Shown here: positions 9,084-18,137 of the stretch, one piece after another
Numbering within the stretch: position 1 is the first letter of the stretch
Layout of the letters: each line of letters starts with the position of its first letter
Assembly: GCA_016712865.1 (NCBI GenBank)
Contig: JADJQH010000008.1
Span: 62,001 to 126,000 of the forward strand
DNA from: Dokdonella sp.
GTDB taxonomy: Bacteria > Pseudomonadota > Gammaproteobacteria > Xanthomonadales > Rhodanobacteraceae
Reading direction: 5' to 3'
Length of the DNA stretch: 64,000 nucleotides
The notes under the pieces: model-generated
What the model was told of the DNA's origin: nothing
The model's database searches: none
The model's input: only the letters and a program-made list of their open reading frames with translations
Translations under genes and position numbers: made by a program

Positions 9084-10898
9084 ATGGGCGGGATGAGCAG
9101 ATTTTGCGCAGGGGTAGTCCTGATCGCATGCCTGGTACTGGCATGCGCTTGGCCTGCGCACGCTGCTGAACCGATGCTGCTGACGGACGCGAAGCCTACG
9201 GTTTCGCTCAGCCCCGCCATGCGCTACAGCGTGGATGCCCATCTGGACCTGCGTGCCGAAGACCTGTTCGGCAAGATCGACAGTGATTACTTCCAGAACC
9301 TGCCCAAGGGCGATCCGACCTTTGGATTCGTCGATGGCGCCTATTGGTTCCATGTGCGCCTGGGCAACGGCAATCCGGAGCGTCGCGACTATGTGCTTGC
9401 GGTCGACTACGTGCTGCTCGACCAGATCGATCTCTACCTGCGCCGCGCGGACGGCAGCGTTGTCCACCAGGTCTCCGGTGACCAGCGCCCGTTCCAGAGT
9501 CGCGCCTACAACTACCGCGCACCCAATTTCCTCATCCGCCTGGATGGCGGGGAATCGGTGGACTTGCTGCTGCGCGTGCAGTCGGAAAGTTCGATGCAGG
9601 TGCCGATGACGATGTACACCGAGCCTGCGTTCCTCAACCAGGTGCGCGATGCCCAGTTCGGCATCGGCATTTACTATGGAATGATCCTGGCCCTGCTGCT
9701 CTACAACCTGATCCTGTTTGCATCGCTGCGCGATGCCAACTACCTGTACTACTCGACCTACGTCGCCGGCTTTGGATTTGTGCAGTATTGCCTGAATGGG
9801 CTGGCTTTCGAATACCTGTGGCCCAACTCGCCGCGGCTGGCCAACCTTGCGATTCCGGTTTCGATGGCGCTCGGCATGCTCGCCATGCATCAGTTCGTGC
9901 GCGTGTTCCTTGATCTCAAGCAGCGCTTGCCGATCGGCAATCGCATTCTCTGGGGCTTCATCATTTTCCATGCGCTGATGCTGGTGGTGTCGTTCTTTGC
10001 ACCGTATCGGGTTGCCGTTCTGCCGGGCACGGCTGCGGTCTTCCCGGGCATCGCCGCCATTTTCGGCGTGTCGCTGGTGCTGGCGCTGCGCGGGGATCGT
10101 TCCGCACGCATCCTGCTGCTGGCCTGGGGCATGCTGCTGCTCGGCACCACCGTATATGCCATGGTTTCCTTCGGCGTGTTGCCGAAGATGTTCCTCACCG
10201 AATACGGCATGCAGATTGGTTCGGCTTTGGAGCTGATCCTGATCTCGTTCGCCCTGGCGCACCGTTTCGCCAGCTTGCGTGACGAAAACGTGCGCATCGT
10301 GCAGGCATCGCGTGATGAGCTCGAGCAGCGCGTCGAGCAGCGCACCCGCGAACTCTCGACCACCTTGAACGAATTGGCCATCGCCAACGAGCGCCTGCGC
10401 GAATCCAGCCTGCGCGACGGCCTGACCGGGGTGTTCAATCGACGCTATTTCGACAGCACCTTTGAGCCGATGCGCGATGACTGTCGGGCCAAGGGGCGGG
10501 ATTTCAGCGTCCTGGTGGCTGATATCGACCACTTCAAGCAGATCAATGATGGCGCCGGACACCTGATCGGCGATGACTGCCTGCATCTGGCGGCAAGCGT
10601 CATCGAACGCACCGTTGGCGACAGCGGCCAGGTGGTTCGCTACGGCGGCGAGGAGTTCGTTGTGCTGATGCCCGATGTCGATGAAATTGAAATGCGCAGC
10701 AAGGCCAACTCGATCCGCGCCGCCATTGCCTCATCTCCCTTGCTCACCAATGGCGTGCCCATCCCGATGACCATCAGCGTCGGCGGCGCACATGCCGCTC
10801 CCGGCGATTCCATCGCGGCCATGGATCTCCTGCAGCAAGCCGATGAGGCCATGTACAGGGCCAAGCACCAGGGGCGCAACAGGGTAGTCGTGCACTGA
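9084..10898 (+). CDS. Diguanylate cyclase with 7TMR-DISM sensor
   Basis: A 604-residue membrane sensor. The start at 9084 has AGGAAG six bases upstream; a second ATG lies at 9093. The order is signal peptide, periplasmic 7TMR-DISM extracellular domain (about 35-190), seven hydrophobic helices (about 195-400), a coiled-coil linker rich in E, R and Q, and a C-terminal GGDEF domain. DGLTGVFNRRYFD and the active-site GGEEF (521-525) are intact, so cyclic-di-GMP synthesis is expected. The RxxD inhibitory site five residues upstream of GGEEF is absent. Ligand unknown. It lies 99 bases after the DUF1415 gene. Confidence 0.92.
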   Translation: MGGMSRFCAGVVLIACLVLACAWPAHAAEPMLLTDAKPTVSLSPAMRYSVDAHLDLRAEDLFGKIDSDYFQNLPKGDPTFGFVDGAYWFHVRLGNGNPERRDYVLAVDYVLLDQIDLYLRRADGSVVHQVSGDQRPFQSRAYNYRAPNFLIRLDGGESVDLLLRVQSESSMQVPMTMYTEPAFLNQVRDAQFGIGIYYGMILALLLYNLILFASLRDANYLYYSTYVAGFGFVQYCLNGLAFEYLWPNSPRLANLAIPVSMALGMLAMHQFVRVFLDLKQRLPIGNRILWGFIIFHALMLVVSFFAPYRVAVLPGTAAVFPGIAAIFGVSLVLALRGDRSARILLLAWGMLLLGTTVYAMVSFGVLPKMFLTEYGMQIGSALELILISFALAHRFASLRDENVRIVQASRDELEQRVEQRTRELSTTLNELAIANERLRESSLRDGLTGVFNRRYFDSTFEPMRDDCRAKGRDFSVLVADIDHFKQINDGAGHLIGDDCLHLAASVIERTVGDSGQVVRYGGEEFVVLMPDVDEIEMRSKANSIRAAIASSPLLTNGVPIPMTISVGGAHAAPGDSIAAMDLLQQADEAMYRAKHQGRNRVVVH

Positions 10899-10922
10899 GG
10901 TCAGGTTTGCCTGGGCGCGAGA

Positions 10923-11768
10923 TCAGGCGCTGGCGATCTTCTCGGACGGGTGTGCATCCGCCGCGTGCGCTTGTGCGTCCAGGCTGATTGGCAGCTCCAC
11001 CGTGGCTGCAATCGGCAAGTGATCGGAGACCAGGTGCGGCAGCGTGCGCAGGGTTTCGATCTTCAGCGTGGAAGTGGCCAGGATGTGGTCGATTGCACGG
11101 GCCGGTGCCCAGCTCGGAAAGGTGAGCGGGGCGGTTTCGGGCAATTGCAGGGATGTGCGCGCAAACAGGTTGCGCAGTTCCGGGCTCTCGATCGAGGTGT
11201 TGAGGTCACCCAGCAGCAAGGCATGCGGATGGCCTTCCAGCAACTCGGTGATGTAACCAAGCTGGTGCGCGCGCGCCTGCGTGCCGAGCGAGAGGTGGGC
11301 AACCAGGACCACCAGCGAATGCTGGCCGCTGCCAAAGCGAACCCACAGCACGCCGCGACCACGAATGCGTCCGGGCAACGGGTAGTCCAGCACTTCGGTC
11401 GGTTTCAAGCGCGAGAGCAGGCCGTTGCTGGATGCCGAAACCTTGGCCACCTTGCGATTGGGCTGATGGGTCCAGAACGGAAAGCCCGCGTTCTCGGCAA
11501 GGTATTCCGTCTGGTTGAGGAATCCCGAACGCAGCGAGCCGGCATCGGCTTCCTGCAGCGCAACCAGATCGAACTCCGGGAGGATTCCGGCCAGGCCGTC
11601 CAGGTTGGCGCGCTTGCCGGTTGGCAACACATGCTTCCAGCTGTGCGTGACGTACTCGCGGTATCGCTTGATGCTGCCACCCGCCAGGATGTTGCAGCTG
11701 AGCACGTTCAGACGCGACCTGGCCTCTGGCTGGCTGCTGCTCATGGTTTGGGCAGGCTCACTTTTCAC
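10923..11768 (-). CDS. Endonuclease/exonuclease/phosphatase (EEP) family hydrolase
   Basis: A 281-residue soluble protein without a signal peptide. EEP signatures appear in order: LSCNILAGG, LVALQEADAGS (catalytic Glu), LLLGDLNTS, AIDHILATS and VSDHLPIAA, giving a complete Mg-dependent phosphodiesterase core. The substrate may be DNA, sphingomyelin or a phosphate ester; the sequence does not decide. It is last in the minus-strand series cytochrome c4, dsbA, dsbA, EEP, starting 56 bases after the preceding dsbA. I recall a similar order next to engB in pseudomonads, so the linkage seems old. Confidence 0.85.
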   Translation of the reverse strand: MKSEPAQTMSSSQPEARSRLNVLSCNILAGGSIKRYREYVTHSWKHVLPTGKRANLDGLAGILPEFDLVALQEADAGSLRSGFLNQTEYLAENAGFPFWTHQPNRKVAKVSASSNGLLSRLKPTEVLDYPLPGRIRGRGVLWVRFGSGQHSLVVLVAHLSLGTQARAHQLGYITELLEGHPHALLLGDLNTSIESPELRNLFARTSLQLPETAPLTFPSWAPARAIDHILATSTLKIETLRTLPHLVSDHLPIAATVELPISLDAQAHAADAHPSEKIASA

Positions 11769-11823
11769 GTCGCGACATCAGCCAACAGGCAGCAAGGCCG
11801 CCAGAGGGCGGCCCGATTCGGTG

Positions 11824-12489
11824 TTACTTGGCGCTCTTTGCCGCATGTTCCTTCTTGACCAGATAGTCCACCAGTGCCACCAGTTGCGGATAACCGCCAG
11901 CCGAAGCGCCAGTCACCCGGTACTTGCCGTTGATGATGATGGTCGGCGTTCCGTCCACGCCAAGCTTCGGCACCAGGCTCTTCGAGCGGGCCAGCTTGCT
12001 TTGCACTTCGAACGACGTGGCCAGCTGCGTGAATTTTTCGGAATCGACGCCCTGCTCGCCATAGAACGCAGCAATGTCGTTGAACGAGCGGAATGGGCGG
12101 TGATCGCGATGCACGGCGTTGAACACCGCCTGGTGGGTCTTGTCCAGCACGCCCAGCGACTGTGCGCAGTAGAACGCGCGCGCATAGGCTTCCCACTGGT
12201 CATTGAAGATCGCCGGCAGGTATTCAAACTGGGCGTAGGCAGGCAGCTTGGACTTGATCTCGTCCGCATACGGCTGGAAGTGCGCGCAATGCACGCAGGC
12301 ATAGCTGAACACTTCGAGCACCTCGATCTTGTCGCCGCTTGACGTGGGCTGCGGCGGCTCGATGAGGAAGTAGTTCTTGCCCGCTTCGGCCGCAACCGGC
12401 GCGCTTGCCGTGGCGTCCTTTTGCTCTTGGGCACAGGCAGCGACGGAAAGCAGGGCTCCAAGCAGGATTACGGGCAGTCGGGCAAACAT
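11824..12489 (-). CDS. dsbA: DsbA-family thiol:disulfide interchange lipoprotein
   Basis: A 221-residue protein with start at 12489 (GGAG upstream). The leader ends in a lipobox-like LSVAAC, so it is probably membrane-anchored. The thioredoxin-fold active site CVHC is at 65-68, and the cis-proline loop VDGTPTIIINGKYR is present. It probably oxidises cysteine pairs in exported proteins. It is a paralogue of the dsbA 66 bases upstream: both share the KNYFLIEP start of the mature domain. No dsbB is visible in the window. Confidence 0.9.
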   Translation of the reverse strand: MFARLPVILLGALLSVAACAQEQKDATASAPVAAEAGKNYFLIEPPQPTSSGDKIEVLEVFSYACVHCAHFQPYADEIKSKLPAYAQFEYLPAIFNDQWEAYARAFYCAQSLGVLDKTHQAVFNAVHRDHRPFRSFNDIAAFYGEQGVDSEKFTQLATSFEVQSKLARSKSLVPKLGVDGTPTIIINGKYRVTGASAGGYPQLVALVDYLVKKEHAAKSAK

Positions 12490-12554
12490 CAGGCAGCTCC
12501 AGGTTGCGGGGTGGTCGTACAGACAGCGCGCACGGCGCGAAGTTGCGCAGGCGA

Positions 12555-13199
12555 TCAACCGCCCTTGGCTTCTTTTGCGATGAGGAAATTGAGCAATGGC
12601 TCGATGTTCTGGTAGCCGCCGGCGGACTGCCCGGTCACCCGGTATTTGCCGTTCACGACGAAACCGGGAGTGCTATCGACGCCATAGGCCTTGATCAAGG
12701 CGTCATTGCGCTTGAGCTTGGTCTCGATGGCAAACGATTGGGCTGTGGCCGTGAAATCGGCCGCTGAAACCCCGTACTTCGAATAGAAATCCGCCAGCGA
12801 GGCCAGGGTTGGCGAGCGCGAGTCGAGTTTGCGGTCGACGTAGACGGCGCGAAACACGTCCAGATGCGATTTGTCGACGATTCCCAGCGCCTGCGCGGTA
12901 TAGAACCCGCGTGCAAAGGTCTTCCACGACTCGAATCCGAACTGGGCTGGCAGTTTGACGAACTGCGCATTGGCCGGCAGGCGTTTGGCGATGTCCTCGA
13001 CCATGGGTGCGACTTCGTTGCAGTGCACGCAGCCGTAGGAGAACACCTCGACCACTTCGACCTTGTCGCCGGTCGTGGTGGCCTGGGTGGGCTCGATGAG
13101 GAAGTAATTCTTGCCTTCCTGCCAGGTTTCCTGGGCCTGGAGCGGAAGGCCAGCGAACATGCCGACGCCAAGCGTCAGCGCAATAAATGCCTTGAACAT
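12555..13199 (-). CDS. dsbA: Periplasmic thiol:disulfide interchange protein DsbA
   Basis: A 214-residue protein with start at 13199, preceded by GGAG. The Sec signal peptide is MFKAFIALTLGVGMFAGLPL with cleavage near LQA-QE. Active site CVHC is at 57-60, and the cis-proline segment VDSTPGFVVNGKYR is present. This is the soluble member of the tandem pair. Being co-directional with cytochrome c4 upstream fits a role in oxidative folding that also touches c-type cytochrome maturation, but that link is inference. Confidence 0.92.
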   Translation of the reverse strand: MFKAFIALTLGVGMFAGLPLQAQETWQEGKNYFLIEPTQATTTGDKVEVVEVFSYGCVHCNEVAPMVEDIAKRLPANAQFVKLPAQFGFESWKTFARGFYTAQALGIVDKSHLDVFRAVYVDRKLDSRSPTLASLADFYSKYGVSAADFTATAQSFAIETKLKRNDALIKAYGVDSTPGFVVNGKYRVTGQSAGGYQNIEPLLNFLIAKEAKGG

Positions 13200-13269
13200 G
13201 GCGGAATTCTCCGTCGCGATGAAAAACTGCCGCGCAGTGTCATGCAACGGCGCTGAATGCGGGTGAAAG

Positions 13270-13923
13270 CTATTTGGCCGAAGCGCTTTGCGCGGTGTGC
13301 AAACCCTGCATGTACGACGCCAGGGCCGCGATGTCCTTCTCGCCCAGGCGCTTGGCGATCTCCGGCATGATCTTGGCGTGTTCGTCATCGCCCCAGGTCG
13401 TGCCTGCACGCCATTCGGTGAGCTTGGCGCTCACGTATTCGGACCATTGGCCCGCCACCTGCGGATACGCCGATCCGGCCATGCCGCGCCCCGATGGACC
13501 GTGACAGGCCATGCAGGCGGGCACGCCGAGCTTGGCGTCACCGGCGCGATACAAGGCTTGTGCGCGCGCGACATAGGCTTCGTCGGTCTGGCCGGGGGTG
13601 GCCTGCTTGCTGGCGAAAAACGCCCCGAGGTCGTGCATGTCCTGATCGCTCAGGGTCGAGGCGAAGGGCAGCATGATGGCGTTGTTGCGCTGGCCGTTCT
13701 TGAACTGGGCCAATTGGCGCACGGTATAGGATTCATTCTGGCCGGCCAGCTTGGGATACATGGCGAGGGCGGAATTGCCATCCATGCCATGGCAGGCGCC
13801 GCAGACGGCGGCCTTGGCTTCACCGGCCTTGGCGTCGCCCAGCAGGGTGCCGGTGGAGGTCTCGGCATGGGCCATGCCGGCGGCAAACAGCACGCCAAGG
13901 GCAAAAACTCGCACAAAACTCAT
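13270..13923 (-). CDS. Diheme cytochrome c4
   Basis: A 217-residue periplasmic electron carrier. The signal peptide ends MAHA-ET. Two CxxCH heme-attachment sites are present, CGACH at 41-45 and CMACH at 137-141, each followed by a conserved methionine-bearing loop (NAIMLPFAS and HAKIMPEIA) as in the two similar halves of cytochrome c4. It donates electrons to terminal oxidases. It heads the minus-strand c4-dsbA-dsbA-EEP run and is divergent from engB, with 154 bases between the two starts. Confidence 0.93.
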   Translation of the reverse strand: MSFVRVFALGVLFAAGMAHAETSTGTLLGDAKAGEAKAAVCGACHGMDGNSALAMYPKLAGQNESYTVRQLAQFKNGQRNNAIMLPFASTLSDQDMHDLGAFFASKQATPGQTDEAYVARAQALYRAGDAKLGVPACMACHGPSGRGMAGSAYPQVAGQWSEYVSAKLTEWRAGTTWGDDEHAKIMPEIAKRLGEKDIAALASYMQGLHTAQSASAK

Positions 13924-14077
13924 ACACTGGCTCCGGATAGACGTGGATTCCTGATGCGGCCGCTTGGCGCGCGCAGGCCATAAGCTAAAGTCGTCGAATT
14001 ATCCGTGTCAGCCCGAGGCCGGTCAAACCGGCGTCAACGGCGGGCCGGTATCCCTGCCATCATCCAATCCCATCAGC

Positions 14078-14746
14078 ATGCATATCCTGCACACCGCCAG
14101 TTTCCTGAAAAGTGCCGCCAACCCCCGCGACATGCCCGCCGACGAAGGCTGGGAAGTTGCCTTTGCCGGGCGCTCGAACGCAGGCAAGTCCAGCGCCTTG
14201 AATGCCTTGGCCGCGCACAAGGGCCTGGCCCGGGTCAGCAAGACCCCGGGACGCACCCAACTGCTCAACGTGTTTGCCATCGATGCGCAGCGCCGGCTTG
14301 TGGATCTTCCCGGCTATGGTTACGCCAAGGTGCCGGTTGCGGTGCGCGATCAATGGCGTGGCATGGTTGATGGCTTCCTGCGCTCGCGGCAGGCACTGAA
14401 GGGCCTGGTGCTGATCATGGACAGCCGGCATCCGCTGAAGGAATACGACTGCCAGATGCTCGAATACGCCCGGGCCATCGGCAAACCCTGCCACGTGCTG
14501 CTGACCAAGGCCGACAAGCTCTCGCGCAACGAAGCGGCACGTACGCTGATGGAAGTGAAAAAGGTGCTGGCAGTGGATGACGCCCAATCCGCGGTCAGCG
14601 TGCAGCTGTTTTCCGCCACCGCCAAGACGGGCCTTGATGAAGCGCGCGCCGTGGTGGCGCGCTGGTTGGGCCTGCCCGAACAGGCGCAGTCGCCCGCATC
14701 GGCTTCCCTTGTGCGACCCCGTGGTGGCCCCATATCCGCGGATTGA
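14078..14746 (+). CDS. engB: Ribosome biogenesis GTPase YihA/EngB
   Basis: A 222-residue GTPase needed for 50S subunit assembly. The G1 motif GRSNAGKSS starts at residue 31, then G2 [10 protein letters not shown]3 DLPGYGYA and G4 LTKADKL. The start at 14078 gives the normal family N-terminus; the upstream in-frame extension from 13964 lies in the divergent promoter region. An unusual C-terminal tail of about 20 residues rich in Ala, Ser and Pro follows the G domain. gshA starts 16 bases downstream. Confidence 0.93.
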   Translation: MHILHTASFLKSAANPRDMPADEGWEVAFAGRSNAGKSSALNALAAHKGLARVSKTPGRTQLLNVFAIDAQRRLVDLPGYGYAKVPVAVRDQWRGMVDGFLRSRQALKGLVLIMDSRHPLKEYDCQMLEYARAIGKPCHVLLTKADKLSRNEAARTLMEVKKVLAVDDAQSAVSVQLFSATAKTGLDEARAVVARWLGLPEQAQSPASASLVRPRGGPISAD

Positions 14747-14762
14747 CCGCGAGGCACAACCC

Positions 14763-16127
14763 ATGTCCGGACCCAGCGCCGCTTCCAGCGAGCCGATCAG
14801 GCATCGCCAGCAACTGATCGATTCGCTCGCCAGTGGTTCCAAGCCGAAGTCAGCCTGGCGCATCGGCACCGAGCACGAAAAATTCGGTTTCCGCCTGGAT
14901 GACCTGCGCCCGCTGACCTGGGAAGGCGAACAGGGCATCGGCGCCCTGCTCGAAGGTCTGACGCGCTTTGGCTGGCAGCGCGTCAGCGAGAACGGCAAGC
15001 TGATCGCGCTGTCACGCGATGGCGCGTCGGTCACCCTGGAGCCGGCCGGACAATTCGAGCTTTCCGGTGCGCCGCTGGAAACCATCCACCAGACCTGCGT
15101 CGAGATCAACTCCCACTTGCGCGAAGTGAAAAGCGTGGCCGACGGCATGGGCGTCGGTTTCCTCGGCATGGGCTTCCAGCCGAAGTGGCGACGCGAGGAC
15201 ATGCCGTGGATGCCCAAGGGCCGCTACGCCATCATGCGCCGCTACATGCCAACGGTCGGCAAGCTCGGGCTGGACATGATGACGCGCACCTGCACCGTGC
15301 AGGTGAACCTCGACTTTGCCGATGAAGCGGACATGGTGCGCAAGTTCCGCACCTCGCTGGCCTTGCAACCCGTCGCCACGGCCTTGTTTGCCGATTCGCC
15401 CTTCACCGAAGGCAAGCTCAACGGATACCTCAGCTACCGCTCGCACATCTGGACCGACACCGACCCGGATCGCACCGGCATGCTCGACTTCGTGTTCGAC
15501 GAGAGCTTCGGCTTCGAACGCTACGTCGACTATCTGCTCGACGTGCCCATGTACTTCAGCTATCGCGATGGCGTCTACCACGACCTGGCCGGGCAATCGT
15601 TCCGCACGTTCATGCGCGGTGAGCTCGAGCCCATGCCCGGAGTGCTGCCGACCATGAGCGATTGGTCGGACCACATGACCACGGCGTTTCCGGAAGTTCG
15701 CCTGAAAAAGTTCCTGGAAATGCGCGGTGCCGATGGCGGCCCATGGAACCGCCTGTGTGCCTTGCCGGCATTTTGGGTCGGCTTGCTGTATGACCAGACC
15801 GCGCTGGATGCGGCCTGGGACCTGGTCAAGGATTTCAGCCTTGAGGAACGCAACGCCCTGCGCGATGGCGTGCCCAGGCATGGCCTGAAGCTACCCTTCC
15901 GCAGCGGCAGCCTGCGCGATATCGCCATCGAAGCCTTGAAGATCTCGGCCGAAGGCTTGCGCCGGCGCGCACGCCGCAATGCCGACGGTGCGGACGAGAG
16001 CATTTTCCTGATGCCGCTGATTGAAATCGCCGAGGCCAACGAGACTCCGGCAGAACGCAAGATCGCCCTGTTCAAGGGACGCTGGAACGGCAGCGTGGAC
16101 CCGGTGTTCCGCGAATTTGTGTATTGA
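14763..16127 (+). CDS. gshA: Glutamate-cysteine ligase, plant type
   Basis: A 454-residue enzyme for the first, ATP-dependent step of glutathione synthesis, joining glutamate and cysteine. The sequence is of the plant / alphaproteobacterial type rather than the E. coli type: [12 protein letters not shown] near the N-terminus, [23 protein letters not shown] and [14 protein letters not shown]. Length matches the family. Start at 14763, 16 bases after engB. In Xanthomonads this type is the usual GshA, which supports the taxonomic guess. A heptamer repeat follows the gene. Confidence 0.93.
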   Translation: MSGPSAASSEPIRHRQQLIDSLASGSKPKSAWRIGTEHEKFGFRLDDLRPLTWEGEQGIGALLEGLTRFGWQRVSENGKLIALSRDGASVTLEPAGQFELSGAPLETIHQTCVEINSHLREVKSVADGMGVGFLGMGFQPKWRREDMPWMPKGRYAIMRRYMPTVGKLGLDMMTRTCTVQVNLDFADEADMVRKFRTSLALQPVATALFADSPFTEGKLNGYLSYRSHIWTDTDPDRTGMLDFVFDESFGFERYVDYLLDVPMYFSYRDGVYHDLAGQSFRTFMRGELEPMPGVLPTMSDWSDHMTTAFPEVRLKKFLEMRGADGGPWNRLCALPAFWVGLLYDQTALDAAWDLVKDFSLEERNALRDGVPRHGLKLPFRSGSLRDIAIEALKISAEGLRRRARRNADGADESIFLMPLIEIAEANETPAERKIALFKGRWNGSVDPVFREFVY

Positions 16128-16132
16128 GAGCC

Positions 16133-16238
16133 GGGAATAGGGAATAGGGAATAGGGAATAGGGAATCGTTCAAAGCAACCGCAAAGCGCGCTCCGCTCAA
16201 ACTATTCTCCATTCCCGATTCCCGATTCCCGATTCCCA
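16133..16238. repeat. Heptamer repeat: GGGAATA tract facing ATTCCCG tract
   Basis: Five copies of GGGAATA begin five bases after the gshA stop. About 45 bases later come four copies of the reverse-complement type ATTCCCG. Together they form an imperfect inverted repeat exactly between the convergent gshA and SDR genes, where it could act as a bidirectional terminator. The same heptamer forms a longer tract at 53734-53860. Confidence 0.8.
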
Positions 16239-16246
16239 GCTCAAAC

Positions 16247-17041
16247 TCACACCGCCGACGCACCGCCATCCACCGCCAGGATCTGCCCACTGATGTGCTT
16301 GCCGGCGTCCGATGCAAACAGCAGTACGGCGCCCTTCAGATCCTCGTCATCGCCCAAGCGCTGCAGGGGTGTCATGGCAGCCAGGGTGTTCTCGCCGATG
16401 CCGTCGATCACGCCCTGTGACATGCGCGTGGGGAAGAATCCGGGGGCCAGTGCATTGACGGTGATGCCATACGCTCCCCATTCGCTGGCCAGCGCGCGCG
16501 TGAAGTTGACCAGGGCACCCTTGCTCGCGTTGTAGGCAATGGTTTTCATGGAACCGGGCGGGTTGCCACGCAGTCCGGCAATCGAGGCGATGTTGATGAT
16601 GCGTCCAAACTTGCGTGGAATCATCGAGCGCTTGCCGATGGCCTGGGTCAGCAGGAACAGGCCGCGCATGTTGAGATTGAACACCTTGTCCCAGGCGTCG
16701 AGCGGATAGTCTTCGGCTGGCGCACCCCAACTGGCGCCGGCGTTGTTGACGAGGATGTCGATGTTGCCGAGTCGTTCCATGGCGGTATCGACGAGACCTG
16801 CAATGGACTCTGGCTTGCCGGCATCGACGCAAACCCAGTCCACGCTGATTCCCCTTTCCTGCAGCCGCGCGGCAGCACTTTGCAGTTCGTCGTCCTTGCG
16901 TGCGCAGATCAGCACGCGCGCTCCGTAATCGCCGAGTGCCTCGGCCATCTGCAGGCCGAGGCCGCGTGATCCGCCGGTGATGAGGGCAGTGCGTCCGTCC
17001 AGGTCAAACAGCTTGCGTGCGTGGGTCATGTGTGCGGACAT
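16247..17041 (-). CDS. SDR family NAD(P)-dependent oxidoreductase
   Basis: A 264-residue short-chain dehydrogenase. The cofactor motif TGGSRGLG lies near residue 22, NNAG is present, and the catalytic YNASK is intact with its upstream Ser, so it should be active. The C-terminus ends in the common GQILAVDGGASA. The alternative start MTHARK is four codons in. Substrate cannot be read from sequence; gluconate dehydrogenase-like or 3-oxoacyl-ACP-reductase-like members look similar. It is convergent with gshA and is monocistronic here. Confidence 0.88.
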   Translation of the reverse strand: MSAHMTHARKLFDLDGRTALITGGSRGLGLQMAEALGDYGARVLICARKDDELQSAAARLQERGISVDWVCVDAGKPESIAGLVDTAMERLGNIDILVNNAGASWGAPAEDYPLDAWDKVFNLNMRGLFLLTQAIGKRSMIPRKFGRIINIASIAGLRGNPPGSMKTIAYNASKGALVNFTRALASEWGAYGITVNALAPGFFPTRMSQGVIDGIGENTLAAMTPLQRLGDDEDLKGAVLLFASDAGKHISGQILAVDGGASAV

Positions 17042-17162
17042 TGCATCGTCGTTGTGGATGAGCCGGAAGCCTACGCGTTCTGCCGATTTCCCGCATCCAC
17101 GCGATGCGGGCCGGATGCGTCAGTGCGGAGGATTCGCTTGTCGGCTCCACGCCTTCGGTGCT

Positions 17163-17255
17163 TGACCCGACCTACCCCGACGGGGCCCTTGGGCCTTGTA
17201 GGTCGGATTGGGCCTTGTAGGTCGGATCAAGGTGCAAAGCACCGGATCCGACATG
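17163..17255. repeat. Short direct repeats in the 300-base SDR / ybjQ gap
   Basis: The gap 17042-17349 holds no credible gene. It contains two adjacent 19-base copies of GGGCCTTGTAGGTCGGATT (17191-17209 and 17210-17228), followed by a GGATC...GATCC palindromic segment. These look like dispersed intergenic repeats rather than coding sequence. Confidence 0.7.
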
Positions 17256-17349
17256 GCAATTGCAGCGAAGATCGAGCCCCCAGGCTCGGCTTCGATGGTA
17301 ATGTTTGCTTTCGCCAAACCGCGACATTCATGACCAACGAGAGGACTCC

Positions 17350-17664
17350 ATGGAAATCACCAATCTCGACAGCATCCCCGGCAAGGCCATCACCCGCCAC
17401 CTTGGGTTGGTGCAAGGCTCTACCGTGCGCAGCAAGCACGTCGGCAAGGACATCTTCGCCGGGCTCAAGAACATCGTTGGTGGTGAGCTCAAGGCCTATA
17501 CCGAACTGCTCAACGAATCGCGCGCCGAGGCGACCGAGCGCATGCTGGCGCAGGCGCGCGCGGTGGGTGCGAATGCGGTGGTCAACGTGCGCTTTGCCAC
17601 CTCGAACATTGCATCCGGCGCCGCCGAGGTCATGGCCTATGGCACCGCCGTGGTGGTGCAGTAG
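17350..17664 (+). CDS. YbjQ/UPF0145 family heavy-metal-binding-domain protein
   Basis: A 104-residue protein with the full YbjQ core: GLVQGSTVRSKHVGKDI, then KNIVGGELKAYTELL and the repeating RAEATERMLAQARAVGANAVVNVRF, ending AYGTAVVV. YbjQ-type domains form pentameric beta-barrel assemblies; a metal-binding role is proposed but not proven. The start at 17350 has GAGGACTCC before it. The next gene is a second YbjQ-like protein two bases downstream, then an M48 protease, forming an operon. Confidence 0.88.
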   Translation: MEITNLDSIPGKAITRHLGLVQGSTVRSKHVGKDIFAGLKNIVGGELKAYTELLNESRAEATERMLAQARAVGANAVVNVRFATSNIASGAAEVMAYGTAVVVQ

Positions 17665-17666
17665 CC

Positions 17667-18137
17667 ATGGAGCTGATCATCCAGTTCGGCGTCATCGCCT
17701 TCCTGCTGCTGCTCGGCCTCGTATTCGGCCGGGCCGCAGAACAGCGTCATTTTCGGGAACTCAAGCAGAAGGAGTTGATCCTGCGCGAGGTATTGGTCTT
17801 CAGCGAGAAACATCCACCCGCCGACCAGGAATTTCGCAGCGCAAACCTGGTGGTGGGCTCGGTGGTGATCGCCGAGGACTACTTCAAGCGCATCGCGGCA
17901 TCGTTGAAGAGCCTGGTTGGAGGTCGCCTGACCGCCTATGAATCGCTGATGGACCGTGGTCGGCGTGAGGCCATCATCCGCATGAAGCAGGCGGCACGCG
18001 AGGCCGGTGCCAGCATGATCTTCAACGTGCGCATTGAAACCGCGCGCCTGTCCGAAAGCGACAGCAACCGCCAAGCCCTGTTCGCCGCCGAATTCATCGC
18101 CTACGGCACCGCATTGGTTCCCGCCACTCGACCATGA
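17667..18137 (+). CDS. Membrane-anchored YbjQ-like protein
   Basis: A 156-residue protein with one N-terminal transmembrane helix (about residues 3-22, IIQFGVIAFLLLLGLVFG) followed by a divergent YbjQ domain: LVVGSVVIAEDYFKRI, LVGGRLTAYESL, EAIIRMKQAAREAGASMIFNVR and a terminal AYGTALV. It is a paralogue of the gene just upstream, and its stop overlaps the start of the M48 protease gene by four bases. A mixed complex of soluble and membrane YbjQ subunits with the protease is plausible but inferred. Confidence 0.8.
   Translation: MELIIQFGVIAFLLLLGLVFGRAAEQRHFRELKQKELILREVLVFSEKHPPADQEFRSANLVVGSVVIAEDYFKRIAASLKSLVGGRLTAYESLMDRGRREAIIRMKQAAREAGASMIFNVRIETARLSESDSNRQALFAAEFIAYGTALVPATRP

Noticed and set aside
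8235..10586. A 783-codon open frame antisense to rsuA, DUF1415 and the diguanylate cyclase.
   Set aside because: It spans three well-supported genes on the other strand and has no domain.
17120..17317. A 65-codon minus-strand frame between the SDR and ybjQ genes.
   Set aside because: It consists largely of the 19-bp direct repeats and has no recognisable features.
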